From DATDEW01 sp046590205 (GTDB lineage Bacteria; Bacteroidota; Ignavibacteria; Palsa-1295): a stretch of 44,926 nucleotides of DNA. The translations under genes and the position numbers were made by a program. The notes below the pieces were generated by a model that saw only the letters and a list, made by a program, of their open reading frames with translations, was not told the DNA's origin and did no database searches. How positions within the stretch are numbered: position 1 is the first letter of the stretch; every line of letters starts with the position of its first letter. The stretch lies in contig JBKJTT010000024.1 in the NCBI GenBank assembly GCA_046590205.1, forward strand, positions 1 through 44,926, given 5' to 3'. Positions 1-8,205 of this stretch are shown here, piece by piece.

Positions 1-1150
1 GCTTCGCGTAGTAGATCCCTTCGGGTAAGTTAATGCCATCGAAGATTACCTCATGCTGACCTTCATCTTGAACATCTCTGACAAGCGTTTCTATCTTTCG
101 ACCAAGTATATCATACACCTCGATTGATACCATGTCAGATTTAGCGAGTGTGTAGCTTATTCTCGATGAGGAAGAAAATGGATTTGGATAGCATCCTAAT
201 TGTACCCCATCAGAGAGAGGAGCCACAGGGGCTGATTGTAAGTTAATAAATTGTAGTAATGGTCTTCTGAATACACCGCTATTCCCTGTTGCCATGAACA
301 CTGTTGTATCGTCATGTGCAAAGCCGTAGTCATGATAATCACCCGCGCCCCAGTTAACGGGAATCCATACTTTACCCTTTGAATTAGAGGCAAATACTCC
401 CCCACCGTATGTACCGGCTAAGATGAGATCGTTGATCGATTCAAATGCGAGTACGTCGAAATTTGAAAGTCCTGTGTTTGTCGAAACCCAGTTTGCTCCG
501 TAATCAGATGAGCGATATACACCACTTCCGTAGGTGGCGATATAAAGGTCATTCTGATGCTTAATAATAGTAGATAATGTTGTGGAAGGTATTCCATTTT
601 GAGCAGATCTCCATATTTTGCCCGAGTCATCGGAAACGTAGAGTCCTTGTTCTGCTGAAACACAAAACAATCTATCATTATACATGAGTACGCCTTTAAC
701 ACTTTTAATTGAGTTTAGACGAGTCCATGTCAAACCGTTATCTGTAGAAGTGTGCACTCCGTTTAGCGATGAGACATAGATAGTAGAATCATACTTGGAT
801 ACTGCATATACCGACGCCGAGAGCCCTAAGGTATTCCATGTTGTTCCCTTATCGGTTGATCTAAACAATCCGGATGATGTACCGGCTAATATATCGTCTC
901 CATTAATAAGGAATGTATTGACAAGTTTGCCGGTCAAATTTGATGTAGGTTCCGTCCACTGGTTGGTATTTTTATTAGTTACTAAGACTCTCCCTTCAGA
1001 TGCGGATGCAAAGAGTACACTATCTATAGAAGCCAGTGCCCTAACACTTCCACTGGCAGGAAAGCGCATATCTACCCACTGTGCCTGAACCGGTACAGCA
1101 ATAAAAACAACATACACAAGGATACACGATAACGATACTATATGCTTCAA
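1..1150 (-). CDS. T9SS-secreted beta-propeller-like protein, 3' end cut by window
   Basis: Reading the minus strand gives one open frame of about 383 codons from a TTG at 1150, with an in-frame TGA three codons upstream and no ATG that would fit. The product starts LKHIVSLSCILVYVVF and ends its signal peptide at VQAQ. Repeated units of the type GLFRSTDKGTTW, GVHTSTDNGLTW, GLYVSDDSGKIW and GVYRSSDYGANW are BNR/sialidase-type (photosystem II stability factor-like) propeller blades. Near the window edge it enters a T9SS type A sorting domain (LGCYPNPFSSSS, VYDILGRKI, LPEGIYYAK), so only the last residues are missing. Expected to be exported by Sec, then carried to the surface or released by T9SS. 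Ligand unknown. The frame is clear; the TTG start is the best choice but unproven. Confidence 0.8.
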   Translation of the reverse strand, partial: MKHIVSLSCILVYVVFIAVPVQAQWVDMRFPASGSVRALASIDSVLFASASEGRVLVTNKNTNQWTEPTSNLTGKLVNTFLINGDDILAGTSSGLFRSTDKGTTWNTLGLSASVYAVSKYDSTIYVSSLNGVHTSTDNGLTWTRLNSIKSVKGVLMYNDRLFCVSAEQGLYVSDDSGKIWRSAQNGIPSTTLSTIIKHQNDLYIATYGSGVYRSSDYGANWVSTNTGLSNFDVLAFESINDLILAGTYGGGVFASNSKGKVWIPVNWGAGDYHDYGFAHDDTTVFMATGNSGVFRRPLLQFINLQSAPVAPLSDGVQLGCYPNPFSSSSRISYTLAKSDMVSIEVYDILGRKIETLVRDVQDEGQHEVIFDGINLPEGIYYAK

Positions 1151-1175
1151 AGAAATTCAGTTGATTTAGAGATAT

Positions 1176-1191
1176 ATGGGTATTAACCCAT
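1176..1191 (-). terminator. small stem-loop downstream of folC
   Basis: A six-base-pair inverted repeat (ATGGGT, loop ATTA, ACCCAT) lies about 40 bases past the folC stop and before the next minus-strand gene. There is no U-tract, so a terminator role is weak inference. Confidence 0.25.
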
Positions 1192-1232
1192 CAAAGACCA
1201 GTTTGTTACACGCTAAACAGGCATAAGGACGG

Positions 1233-2465
1233 TTAAGTCGCTAAGAACTCACCCACAACATAGTGTGAACCGCAGAGGAGGATAACATCTCCTCTGGTTG
1301 CATTACTGATAGCTAGAGCAACACCATCACTCACACTTCCGCCAAGGACGGAATCTATGCCGTTTAATAGAGCCGTTTTATGTAGTTCTTCTGCCAAGAG
1401 TGCCCGATGCATATCTGCTGCAACTGCGATGAATGATGATGAAAAACTTTTGATGATAGAAAGTATATCATCAATATCTTTATCCTTGGCAAATCCTGCT
1501 ACAACTATAGGTTTTACGCCAATGCCTATAAAATAATCTCGAAGATACTCAAACGCTGGTGCATTGTGAGCAACATCAAGCATCAGTTTAACTCCTTTTT
1601 TATCAGCGTTCTCGTAACTCAGTATTTCAAGTCTGGCGCGCAGCTTTGTAAGTGAGGCCGTATGAAGTATGCCGTGAAATGCCTTTTTTGTATCAAGAGG
1701 AAGACTAATCAGCCCAAGTGTAGCGAGTACTGTCCGTATGTTCTCTTCTTGATGTCTTCCTTTGAGCGACATATCACTTAGGTCTTGGGGTAGCTGCGAC
1801 TCGTTATCAACAAATGTAACGCTCGTCCAGACTTCGTACGCTTTCTTTGTAAAAACATGACGAAGTTTTTCTTCAACATTCACAATTGCGGGTGAACCTT
1901 GTTTAAAGATGCCCGCTTTCTCTGCAGCGATAAGTTCAAGCGTACCGCCGAGTATTTGAGTGTGCTCAAGACCTATTGATGTAATGACTGTCGCAAGTGG
2001 TTTATGCAGAACATTCGTCCCATCAAGCCGACCGCCTAGCCCCGTCTCGATGACGGCAACTTCAACGTTCATGTCCGCGAAGTAACGGAACATCAGGGCT
2101 GTTGTTACCTCAAAGAATGTCGCTTTCAACTCCTCTATCTTGTGCCAATTAGACTGAAGAAAGTCTGCAACGTACTCTCTGGGTATCTCTTCGCCATTTA
2201 TCTTAATGCGTTCTGTAAAGTTGACTAAATGCGGCGATGTATAAAGACCTGTCTTATACCCATTCGCTTGAAGAGCCGCGGCAATCATAGACGATACGCT
2301 ACCCTTCCCGTTCGTGCCTGCAACGTGAATGGTCGGGTACTTCTCCTGTGGGTTACCGAGCGAAGCGAGGAGTTCACTGATGTTCTCAAGCCCGAGTTTC
2401 ATCCCTGTGAACTCAAGAGCGAAGAGTTTATCTAAGGCAGCGAGATAGTGATTATCCTGCGGCAA
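1233..2465 (-). CDS. folC: Bifunctional dihydrofolate synthase / folylpolyglutamate synthase
   Basis: ATP-dependent Mur-ligase-like enzyme that joins glutamate to dihydropteroate and then extends the polyglutamate tail of folates in the cytoplasm. Its 410 residues match the usual 400-430. The P-loop HVAGTNGKGSVSS lies near residues 47-59, followed by the folate-binding loop YTSPHLVNFTERI, then VIETGLGGRLDGTN and the Mur-ligase central motif TSIGLEHTQILG. The C-terminal domain contains LDVAHNAPAF, which corresponds to the family's conserved DxAHNP-type motif. Its start overlaps the end of recN by 14 bases, so the two are probably co-transcribed and translationally coupled. No defect seen. Confidence 0.95.
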   Translation of the reverse strand: MPQDNHYLAALDKLFALEFTGMKLGLENISELLASLGNPQEKYPTIHVAGTNGKGSVSSMIAAALQANGYKTGLYTSPHLVNFTERIKINGEEIPREYVADFLQSNWHKIEELKATFFEVTTALMFRYFADMNVEVAVIETGLGGRLDGTNVLHKPLATVITSIGLEHTQILGGTLELIAAEKAGIFKQGSPAIVNVEEKLRHVFTKKAYEVWTSVTFVDNESQLPQDLSDMSLKGRHQEENIRTVLATLGLISLPLDTKKAFHGILHTASLTKLRARLEILSYENADKKGVKLMLDVAHNAPAFEYLRDYFIGIGVKPIVVAGFAKDKDIDDILSIIKSFSSSFIAVAADMHRALLAEELHKTALLNGIDSVLGGSVSDGVALAISNATRGDVILLCGSHYVVGEFLAT

Positions 2466-4176
2466 GTTCTTTTGCCTCCGCTTTGAGTGCCTTTGCAGCG
2501 ACGAGCGACTCCTTCGTTACCGTCTCGCCTGCAATAAGCCGCGCCACTTCTTCAATGTGCTCATGCTCACCAAGTGTACGAATAGCTGTCGTCGTAGAAT
2601 TCTTCGTCGTCGCTTTTTCTACGAGGTAATGTGTATCAGCGAAAGCAGCGATCTGACTTAAATGTGTGATAGAAAGTATCTGATGTTCTCTCGACAGCTC
2701 CTTCACCGCCTTCCCGACCTTCTGTGCTATGCGGCCAGAAATACCGGTATCAATTTCATCAAAGACAAGTACTGGAATAGCATCCGCCGCTGAGAGAGCG
2801 GACTTCATTGCAAGCATGACGCGAGATATCTCTCCACCCGATGCAACTCGTGCAAGCGGCTTTGGCTCTTCGCCTTTATTATTTGAAATAAAAAACTCGA
2901 CAGTATCAATACCATGAGAAAATGCCAGAAGCTTCTTCTTTTCTATTTCGACAAATGGTTTTCCTTCATCAATTGCTTGTGAATGTTCAAGTGATACTTT
3001 AAACTGTGACTGCTCCATGCCCAGCTCTTTGAGCGTCAATAGTATCTCCTTTTCAAACTTATCCGCTGACTTCTTGCGCATTTGTGAGAGCTTCATGGCA
3101 ACTGATGATAGCTCCTTACGAACTTCGACAAGCTCATCTTTCTTAGCTTGAATAACCTCTTCAATATTCCCTTCGGGTCCAAGCTTCGATTCCAGGTCAT
3201 TGTAAAGAGTTATCACATCACTTAGCGACGGACCATACTTCTTTTTAATACGTGTCAAAGACATGCCTCGGTTACGAAGCTCACTAAGACGTGCCGGACT
3301 GACCTCCACGCTTTCGCTGTAATTCGATGACTCATTAGATAGCTCTTTGACGACGGAGATCATCGTCGTTACTTCTTTGAGTGAATCAGAAAATCGAGTG
3401 TCTATCTTGGCAAGCTGTTCAAGCTTTGCTTTTGCATCCGTCAGTCTGGAGTATATCGAACCATCATCCTCTATAAGATTTGAATGAAGGGTTGAAGCAA
3501 GCTCGGCAAGCTCTTCGGCATTCTCAAGTATTTTGAGCTCGGCATCTATCTTCTCATCTTCACCATCTTTGGGATTAACAGTTGCTATCTCATTACGCTG
3601 AAAATCAAGGAAGTCCCGCTCTTTCGACCATGAGTCTTTCTCTCGTGATAGTTCTGCAATCTCCTTCTGGAGTTTGATATATTCATCATACTTCGAAGAG
3701 TATGCTGACATCTCTTTTTCTACTCCTGCATAATTATCGAGGAAGCTTCTGTGGCGCTCGGGCTGTAGGAGTGATTGATGTTCATGCTGTCCGTGCAGGT
3801 CAATAAGCTGGTCGCCTATCTCTTTGAGAGATGAAAGTGTTGCAGGTGAATCATTGATGAATGCTCGTGCTGCAGAATGCTTCGAGAGTTCACGACGGAT
3901 TATGAGTTGATCTGATTCGTCAAATTCATTCTTACCAAGCCAATTCCTTACATCAGATAGTTTTGAAATATCAAAGGTCGCTTCGATGATAGCTTTCGTC
4001 TCGCCTGTTCGGATGAGGTCAGGTGAAGCCCTCTCGCCGACAAGAAGATTCAACGCTCCGATTATGACAGATTTTCCTGCCCCTGTTTCTCCAGTGATAA
4101 TAGAAAGACCTTCGCCAAATGAAACAGTAAGTTCATCGGCAAGCGTGTAATTCTTTAAGTAGAGTGAGCGGAGCAT
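2452..4176 (-). CDS. recN: DNA repair ATPase RecN
   Basis: SMC-like ATPase of recombinational double-strand-break repair. I place the start at the ATG at 4176 (MLRSLYLKNYTLADEL), which matches the usual RecN N-terminus; an upstream in-frame start would add seven unconserved residues. The product is 574 residues. Walker A GETGAGKS lies near residues 30-37, followed by a long central coiled coil of about 300 residues rich in Glu, Lys and Leu. The ABC signature region (ASGGEISR) and Walker B (VLVFDEIDTGISG) are in the C-terminal third, and SITHLSQIAAFAD is the switch-His region. folC overlaps the 3' end. All ATPase motifs are intact. Confidence 0.96.
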   Translation of the reverse strand: MLRSLYLKNYTLADELTVSFGEGLSIITGETGAGKSVIIGALNLLVGERASPDLIRTGETKAIIEATFDISKLSDVRNWLGKNEFDESDQLIIRRELSKHSAARAFINDSPATLSSLKEIGDQLIDLHGQHEHQSLLQPERHRSFLDNYAGVEKEMSAYSSKYDEYIKLQKEIAELSREKDSWSKERDFLDFQRNEIATVNPKDGEDEKIDAELKILENAEELAELASTLHSNLIEDDGSIYSRLTDAKAKLEQLAKIDTRFSDSLKEVTTMISVVKELSNESSNYSESVEVSPARLSELRNRGMSLTRIKKKYGPSLSDVITLYNDLESKLGPEGNIEEVIQAKKDELVEVRKELSSVAMKLSQMRKKSADKFEKEILLTLKELGMEQSQFKVSLEHSQAIDEGKPFVEIEKKKLLAFSHGIDTVEFFISNNKGEEPKPLARVASGGEISRVMLAMKSALSAADAIPVLVFDEIDTGISGRIAQKVGKAVKELSREHQILSITHLSQIAAFADTHYLVEKATTKNSTTTAIRTLGEHEHIEEVARLIAGETVTKESLVAAKALKAEAKELAAG

Positions 4177-4209
4177 TGCTCTGCAAAAATACGACAAGAG
4201 GAAATGAAA

Positions 4210-4239
4210 AGCCCCGATACACGATGAATGTACGGGGCT
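4210..4239 (-). terminator. Rho-independent terminator of rplS
   Basis: AGCCCCG pairs with CGGGGCT, and TACA with TGTA across a single bulged A, 23 bases after the rplS stop. On the minus strand the stem is followed by TTTTCATTT. It separates rplS from recN-folC. Confidence 0.75.
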
Positions 4240-4261
4240 AAGAAAATCAACCTAAAATGAT

Positions 4262-4603
4262 TTAGGTGGTCTTGCGACGTACGTCCTTTGAACCGAGACC
4301 GCGTAGGTAGCCGAGCTTTGAGCGACGAACCTTACCCTCTTTTACGAGGTCGATCTTCGCGATGCGTGGAGAATGTATCGGGAAGATACGCTCAACACCG
4401 ACACCATTACTTATCTTGCGGATGGTGAACGTTTCGTTGATACCTGCGCCTTTGCGAGCTATAACGATACCTTCAAAATGCTGAATACGCTCTTTTTCAC
4501 CTTCAACAACACGAACAGATACGTTGAGCGTATCGCCAGAACGGAAGTTCGGGTTATCGGTCTTGAATTGGTTTGATACTAAAGCACGAAGTACATTATC
4601 CAT
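4262..4603 (-). CDS. rplS: 50S ribosomal protein L19
   Basis: Large-subunit protein at the 30S-50S interface. The 113 residues are of normal length. Family blocks are visible: FRSGDTLNVSVRVVEGEKER, IQHFEGIVIARKGAG, FTIRKISNGVGVERIFPIHS, and the basic tail RRSKLGYLRG. It usually sits after trmD; here the gene upstream on the same strand is absent and ispE diverges from it, so it probably has its own promoter in the 157-base gap 4604-4760. A hairpin terminator follows at once. Confidence 0.97.
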   Translation of the reverse strand: MDNVLRALVSNQFKTDNPNFRSGDTLNVSVRVVEGEKERIQHFEGIVIARKGAGINETFTIRKISNGVGVERIFPIHSPRIAKIDLVKEGKVRRSKLGYLRGLGSKDVRRKTT

Positions 4604-4760
4604 TTCTCTATCCTTTTCAGCTAATTTCGAGGTTTACTCTTCTATTATTGGGACGCTCAAAACGCCAATTCAGCCGTGGAAGTTCACCAAAACGCCATAT
4701 TTGACTACAAAACATAGCCTATCGGGAACGACGAACGGTCGTAACTGCTTTAACCAAACT

Positions 4761-5606
4761 GTGAAAACCTATTTATCTCCATATAAGATCAACCTCGGGC
4801 TGGAAGTCCTTAGCCGCCGCGAGGATGGCTACCATAACATCAATACCCTCTTTTACCGCCTCGATTCACCAAACGACACCCTGGAGGTAACAGAAGCCCC
4901 GTCATTTAGTCTGACAACGAGCGACACATCGCTCGCGACCAATCACAAGAATCTTATTGTCAAGACCTTGCATCTTGCTGCTCGAATGGACGAGCGGGAA
5001 ATGCCAAATCTTCATATTTATCTTGAAAAGAAACTGCCGATGGGGGCAGGTATCGGTGGCGGCTCCGGAAATGCTTCGACTGCACTCGATATTTATTCAG
5101 ATCATGTCCGGCCTCTTTCACAAGATGAGAAGATGTCCTATGCAAAGTGGCTCGGTGCTGATGTATCATTCCTGACTTCAGGAATCAGGGCAGCAATGGG
5201 TAGCGGGATCGGTGATGAACTCCGTGAAGTTGATTTTGAAATTAATAACATTGTTGTATTAGCCAAGCTCAAAGATATTTCCATTCCGACCGAAGAAGCG
5301 TATTCTAATATTTTCATACAGCAAGATAGAACACCGACTGATATTGAGAGTATAGTGAAGAAACCACTCAAAGAATGGAAAGACCATCTCTTCAATGATT
5401 TCGAGCAGTATGCTTTTGAAGCGTATCCCGATCTGCAGGAAGTTAAAGATATGATGTATGATAGCGGAGCAAGATTCTCACTCATGTCAGGTAGTGGTTC
5501 ACTCATCTACGGTATCTTCGAGAACATCAACCATTCAAAAGCCGCAGCGCTTGAGATATTAGGGCATTACCGCGATTCCTTCGTTGCGGCGTATGTGCCG
5601 AAATAA
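4761..5606 (+). CDS. ispE: 4-diphosphocytidyl-2-C-methyl-D-erythritol kinase
   Basis: GHMP-family kinase of the MEP isoprenoid pathway; it phosphorylates the 2-hydroxyl of CDP-methylerythritol with ATP. The open frame runs further upstream, but homology begins at VKTYLSPYKINLGL, so I chose the GTG at 4761. This gives 281 residues, against about 283 in E. coli. The active-site lysine is in SPYKIN (K9). The glycine-rich ATP loop PMGAGIGGGSGNAS spans about 94-107; the usual SSDAA end of this loop reads SGNAS here, a mild divergence. The catalytic aspartate is in GADVSFL (D134), and a C-terminal MSGSGS is present. It diverges from rplS and ends one base from the stop of the HD-domain gene on the other strand. 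Confidence 0.93.
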   Translation: MKTYLSPYKINLGLEVLSRREDGYHNINTLFYRLDSPNDTLEVTEAPSFSLTTSDTSLATNHKNLIVKTLHLAARMDEREMPNLHIYLEKKLPMGAGIGGGSGNASTALDIYSDHVRPLSQDEKMSYAKWLGADVSFLTSGIRAAMGSGIGDELREVDFEINNIVVLAKLKDISIPTEEAYSNIFIQQDRTPTDIESIVKKPLKEWKDHLFNDFEQYAFEAYPDLQEVKDMMYDSGARFSLMSGSGSLIYGIFENINHSKAAALEILGHYRDSFVAAYVPK

Positions 5607-5607
5607 C

Positions 5608-6228
5608 CTACCCCAAATACTTATTGCTTGCTTTTTGTAATTCTTTGAGGACGTACTTCATCTTTGGGTTATTGCTGCCTTCGACTAACGGGAAGTAATG
5701 TTTGGTCGTCTCCATGACGTATTTGATAGGGTTCTTCTTGACATTGAACTCAAGACAACGAAACGTATCAAGCCGGTCACAGAGCTTCAAAAGTTTTGCA
5801 TCATCACTTGCCCCACGTAAGCGTTCGACATAATCCCTTTCGACAATATCGCGCATCTCACCTTCGGCTTTAATGTCCTTTGTTAGCATTGCTACAAGAT
5901 AACTGGTGTATGCGCCAAAGTTATACTCAAGTATTTCAGCATTGAGGACATGTGAATCTTCGAGGACATCATGCAAGAATGCAGCGCATATCATTGATAC
6001 ATCGGAGATATTCAGCTCTTCAATAACAATCCTTGCAACACGACTAGGGTGCCAGAAGTACGGCGTGTCATCCAGCCGTTTCTGGAATTCATGGACCGTC
6101 TCTGCCATTTCATAGGCATCAATAGCCATGTTGATGTCAATAGCATTGAAGTTCTTCTCACGCAACAGCCGTTCAAGTTCGGCGCGAGAGAGAAAGGTCT
6201 CGTTATATTTAAAGATCGGTAATTCCAA
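5608..6228 (-). CDS. Single-domain HD hydrolase resembling the RelA/SpoT hydrolase domain
   Basis: A 206-residue cytosolic protein with the metal-dependent HD fold. Visible ligands in order: H60 in WHPSRVA, H86-D87 with E90-D91 in FLHDVLED, and D151 in KLCDRLDTFR. This H...HDxxED...D pattern, with HP before the first helix and K-x-x-DRL-x-x-x-R at the end, is that of RelA/SpoT hydrolase domains and small alarmone hydrolases (MESH1-like). No synthetase or TGS domain is present. I infer it may hydrolyse (p)ppGpp or a related nucleotide, but other HD phosphohydrolases share much of the pattern. It is convergent with ispE, one base apart. Confidence 0.75.
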   Translation of the reverse strand: MELPIFKYNETFLSRAELERLLREKNFNAIDINMAIDAYEMAETVHEFQKRLDDTPYFWHPSRVARIVIEELNISDVSMICAAFLHDVLEDSHVLNAEILEYNFGAYTSYLVAMLTKDIKAEGEMRDIVERDYVERLRGASDDAKLLKLCDRLDTFRCLEFNVKKNPIKYVMETTKHYFPLVEGSNNPKMKYVLKELQKASNKYLG

Positions 6229-6285
6229 GAAATGGTGTATCGTTTCTATGCAAAATTACCACATTTTTTACGTTTAAGGGGGTTT

Positions 6286-6360
6286 ATGAGTTTAATGGTT
6301 TTGTGAATTTTATGGGTTAACTCCCAAACTCATAAAACCCATGAAACTCAATAAACTCAT
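6286..6360. repeat. Imperfect inverted repeat between lipoprotein and HD genes
   Basis: ATGAGTTTA at 6286 is answered by TAAACTCAT ending at 6360, with further imperfect pairing inside (TTATGGGTT against AAACTCATAA/AACCCAT units) around a central AACTCCC. It starts right at the stop codon of the lipoprotein gene. The T/G-rich octamer-like units (TATGAGTT, TATGGGTT) look like an intergenic repeat that could also act as a weak transcription end. Confidence 0.5.
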
Positions 6361-7163
6361 TATGGATGATACGTCATTATCTTCCATGAGCCGCGGGCTT
6401 TACCGTTGACTACAGGACTTGATACCGTTGAGCTGCGAATATAATCCCAAACTGTTGCTCCGAGTTCAGGGGAGATATACGTATCAATTGTATTCGATGC
6501 TGTAATCGGAAAACCACTGATCGTTGCCTTTGCTGTTACTTTATGTTGAACGTGTTTGCATTGTACTGCATCAGTCCCGCCCATGATAAAGAATGTGGTA
6601 TCTTCTTTCTGTGTGGCATCGCTCTGGAGGTAAACATAGCTTCCGAATGATGGGAGGAGAACAGAGTCCTTCGCCGCTACCCATGTCTGTCCTGTCTGAT
6701 CAGTAAGTTTTGCTACGAGTACCCACTTTACGTTGATGTCATCCGAAAGACCAAGAAACTGCTTCACTTCCGGATAAGAATTAATATAACCAAAGCCATA
6801 ATTATAACGATAGAGGTCGCCATTCGCTGCTTGGCTATATCTTATCGAATCAGTCCCCATTGAGGAGCTTGAACGAACGATCGTTACATTGGAGCGACCA
6901 TCAAAACTGACACCAGTATCAACAATAGTCTCCGTAACCTCTATCTTGGTCGAAGCGACAAGGCGATCAGGGTTATTGCCTGATGCATCAGAGGTATCAA
7001 CCTCGTAATGGTCGTGCTTATAGATCGCATTCTCCTTCGATGCAAAGGTTTGAACCTTCGGGTCATTATTGACTGGTTCACTTGTGCTATCACAAGAGGT
7101 AATCCCTGCGGCGATGAGAAATGCAAAGAACGCGCTTAATAAAAACTTGGTCATATTATTCAT
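6360..7163 (-). CDS. Predicted lipoprotein of unknown function
   Basis: The ATG at 7163 gives MNNMTKFLLSAFFAFLIAAGITSC; an ATG three codons later and a GTG at 7175 are alternatives. The hydrophobic stretch ending AGITSC, followed by DSTSEPVNNDPK, is a lipoprotein signal with a flexible linker, so the protein is likely anchored in the envelope. The remaining roughly 245 residues are beta-rich with few recognisable motifs (SFDGRSNVTIV, LLPSFGSYVYL, GATVWDYIRSS), typical of immunoglobulin-like or lipocalin-like secreted lipoproteins, but I cannot assign a family. It lies between mdh and the HD gene on the same strand, but inverted repeats on both sides argue for a separate transcript. Confidence 0.75.
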   Translation of the reverse strand: MNNMTKFLLSAFFAFLIAAGITSCDSTSEPVNNDPKVQTFASKENAIYKHDHYEVDTSDASGNNPDRLVASTKIEVTETIVDTGVSFDGRSNVTIVRSSSSMGTDSIRYSQAANGDLYRYNYGFGYINSYPEVKQFLGLSDDINVKWVLVAKLTDQTGQTWVAAKDSVLLPSFGSYVYLQSDATQKEDTTFFIMGGTDAVQCKHVQHKVTAKATISGFPITASNTIDTYISPELGATVWDYIRSSTVSSPVVNGKARGSWKIMTYHP

Positions 7164-7239
7164 ATTGGTTAACACCTACATGTTTAAACAGAGATTAAAG
7201 GCAATAGTTACGGTTTGGAGGGATGAATTCTCTTTCATC

Positions 7240-7269
7240 GTAGAGGGCACACTGCAGTGTGCCCTCTAC
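7240..7269 (-). terminator. Perfect 15-bp stem-loop after mdh
   Basis: A 30-base perfect palindrome (GTAGAGGGCACACTG followed by its complement) begins nine bases past the mdh stop. Neither strand has a U-tract beside it. Its position suggests transcription termination or mRNA 3'-end protection for mdh. Confidence 0.55.
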
Positions 7270-7278
7270 AAAAGACCC

Positions 7279-8205
7279 TTAAAACACGACTTTCGCCATG
7301 TTAACCTTTACGTCATCTGCGCTCTTCTGGAGCATTGCAGCTTCTTCGTCGGTGAGCTTGATCTCGATGATCTGCTCAACTCCGTTCGAGCCGAGCTTCA
7401 CCGGTACGCCAACAACAATGTCCTTAAAGCCATATTCGCCCTCGAGCATTACTGCGCAAGGAAGGATACGCTTCTTATTACGAGCGATAGACTCGACCAT
7501 CTGCGCAGTCGATGAACCAGGTGCGTAGTATGCGCTGCCTGTCTTGAGGTAGTTCACTATCTCGATACCGCCGTCGCGAGTACGCTGAATGATCTGCTGA
7601 AGACGCTCTGCAGGAATAAGCTCCGGAAGCGGAATACCTGCTACCGTTGAATAACGTGCAAGCGGTACCATCGTATCGCCATGACCGCCAAGTACAAATG
7701 CCGTTACGTCCTGAACCGATACGTCAAGCTCCATAGCGATAAAGCTGCGGAAACGTGCTGAATCAAGTACGCCTGCCATACCGATAACGCGGTGGCGCGG
7801 GAGACCTGTCTTCTTAAGAGCTACATAGGTCATCACATCGAGCGGATTCGAGACGATGATAAAGATAGCGTTCGGTGAATGCTTAAATGCATTCTCGGCA
7901 CAGCCGCCGACGATCTCTGCGTTCTTTGCCAATAAGTCATCGCGGCTCATGCCCGGCTTACGGGCAAGACCTGCCGTAATAACGACGATATCAGAGTTTG
8001 CTGTCTCGTCATAGCCATTCGAGCCGACGATGCGGGTGTCCGTGCCATGAACAGGAGCTGACTCGAACATATCGAGTCCTTTTCCCTGCGGAATGCCATC
8101 AACAACATCAACTAAAACGACCTGCTCTGCAAGTTCTTTATCAGCGACGCGCTGGGCAACTGTCGCTCCGACATTCCCTGCGCCAATAACGGTAATTTTC
8201 TTCAT
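7279..8205 (-). CDS. mdh: Malate dehydrogenase (NAD-dependent, LDH-like type)
   Basis: Interconverts malate and oxaloacetate with NAD(H) in the TCA cycle. The 308 residues carry the Rossmann motif GAGNVG (8-13), the NAD-ribose aspartate D33, the substrate arginines R82 and R88 in ARKPGMSR, the substrate-binding arginine R151 in LDSARFRSF, and catalytic H175 in GGHGD. GIPQGKGLDM and SNPLDVMTYVA are typical of the tetrameric LDH-like MDH of green sulfur bacteria and Bacteroidota. The start follows an AT-rich stretch. A perfect stem-loop follows the stop. No anomalies. Confidence 0.97.
   Translation of the reverse strand: MKKITVIGAGNVGATVAQRVADKELAEQVVLVDVVDGIPQGKGLDMFESAPVHGTDTRIVGSNGYDETANSDIVVITAGLARKPGMSRDDLLAKNAEIVGGCAENAFKHSPNAIFIIVSNPLDVMTYVALKKTGLPRHRVIGMAGVLDSARFRSFIAMELDVSVQDVTAFVLGGHGDTMVPLARYSTVAGIPLPELIPAERLQQIIQRTRDGGIEIVNYLKTGSAYYAPGSSTAQMVESIARNKKRILPCAVMLEGEYGFKDIVVGVPVKLGSNGVEQIIEIKLTDEEAAMLQKSADDVKVNMAKVVF

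Noticed and set aside
196..702. Two short minus-strand frames
   Set aside because: They lie in the wrong frame inside the T9SS gene that reads through from 1150 to 1 with clear repeats and a sorting domain.
4524..4760. Upstream extension of ispE
   Set aside because: It overlaps the start of rplS on the other strand and IspE homology begins at GTG 4761.
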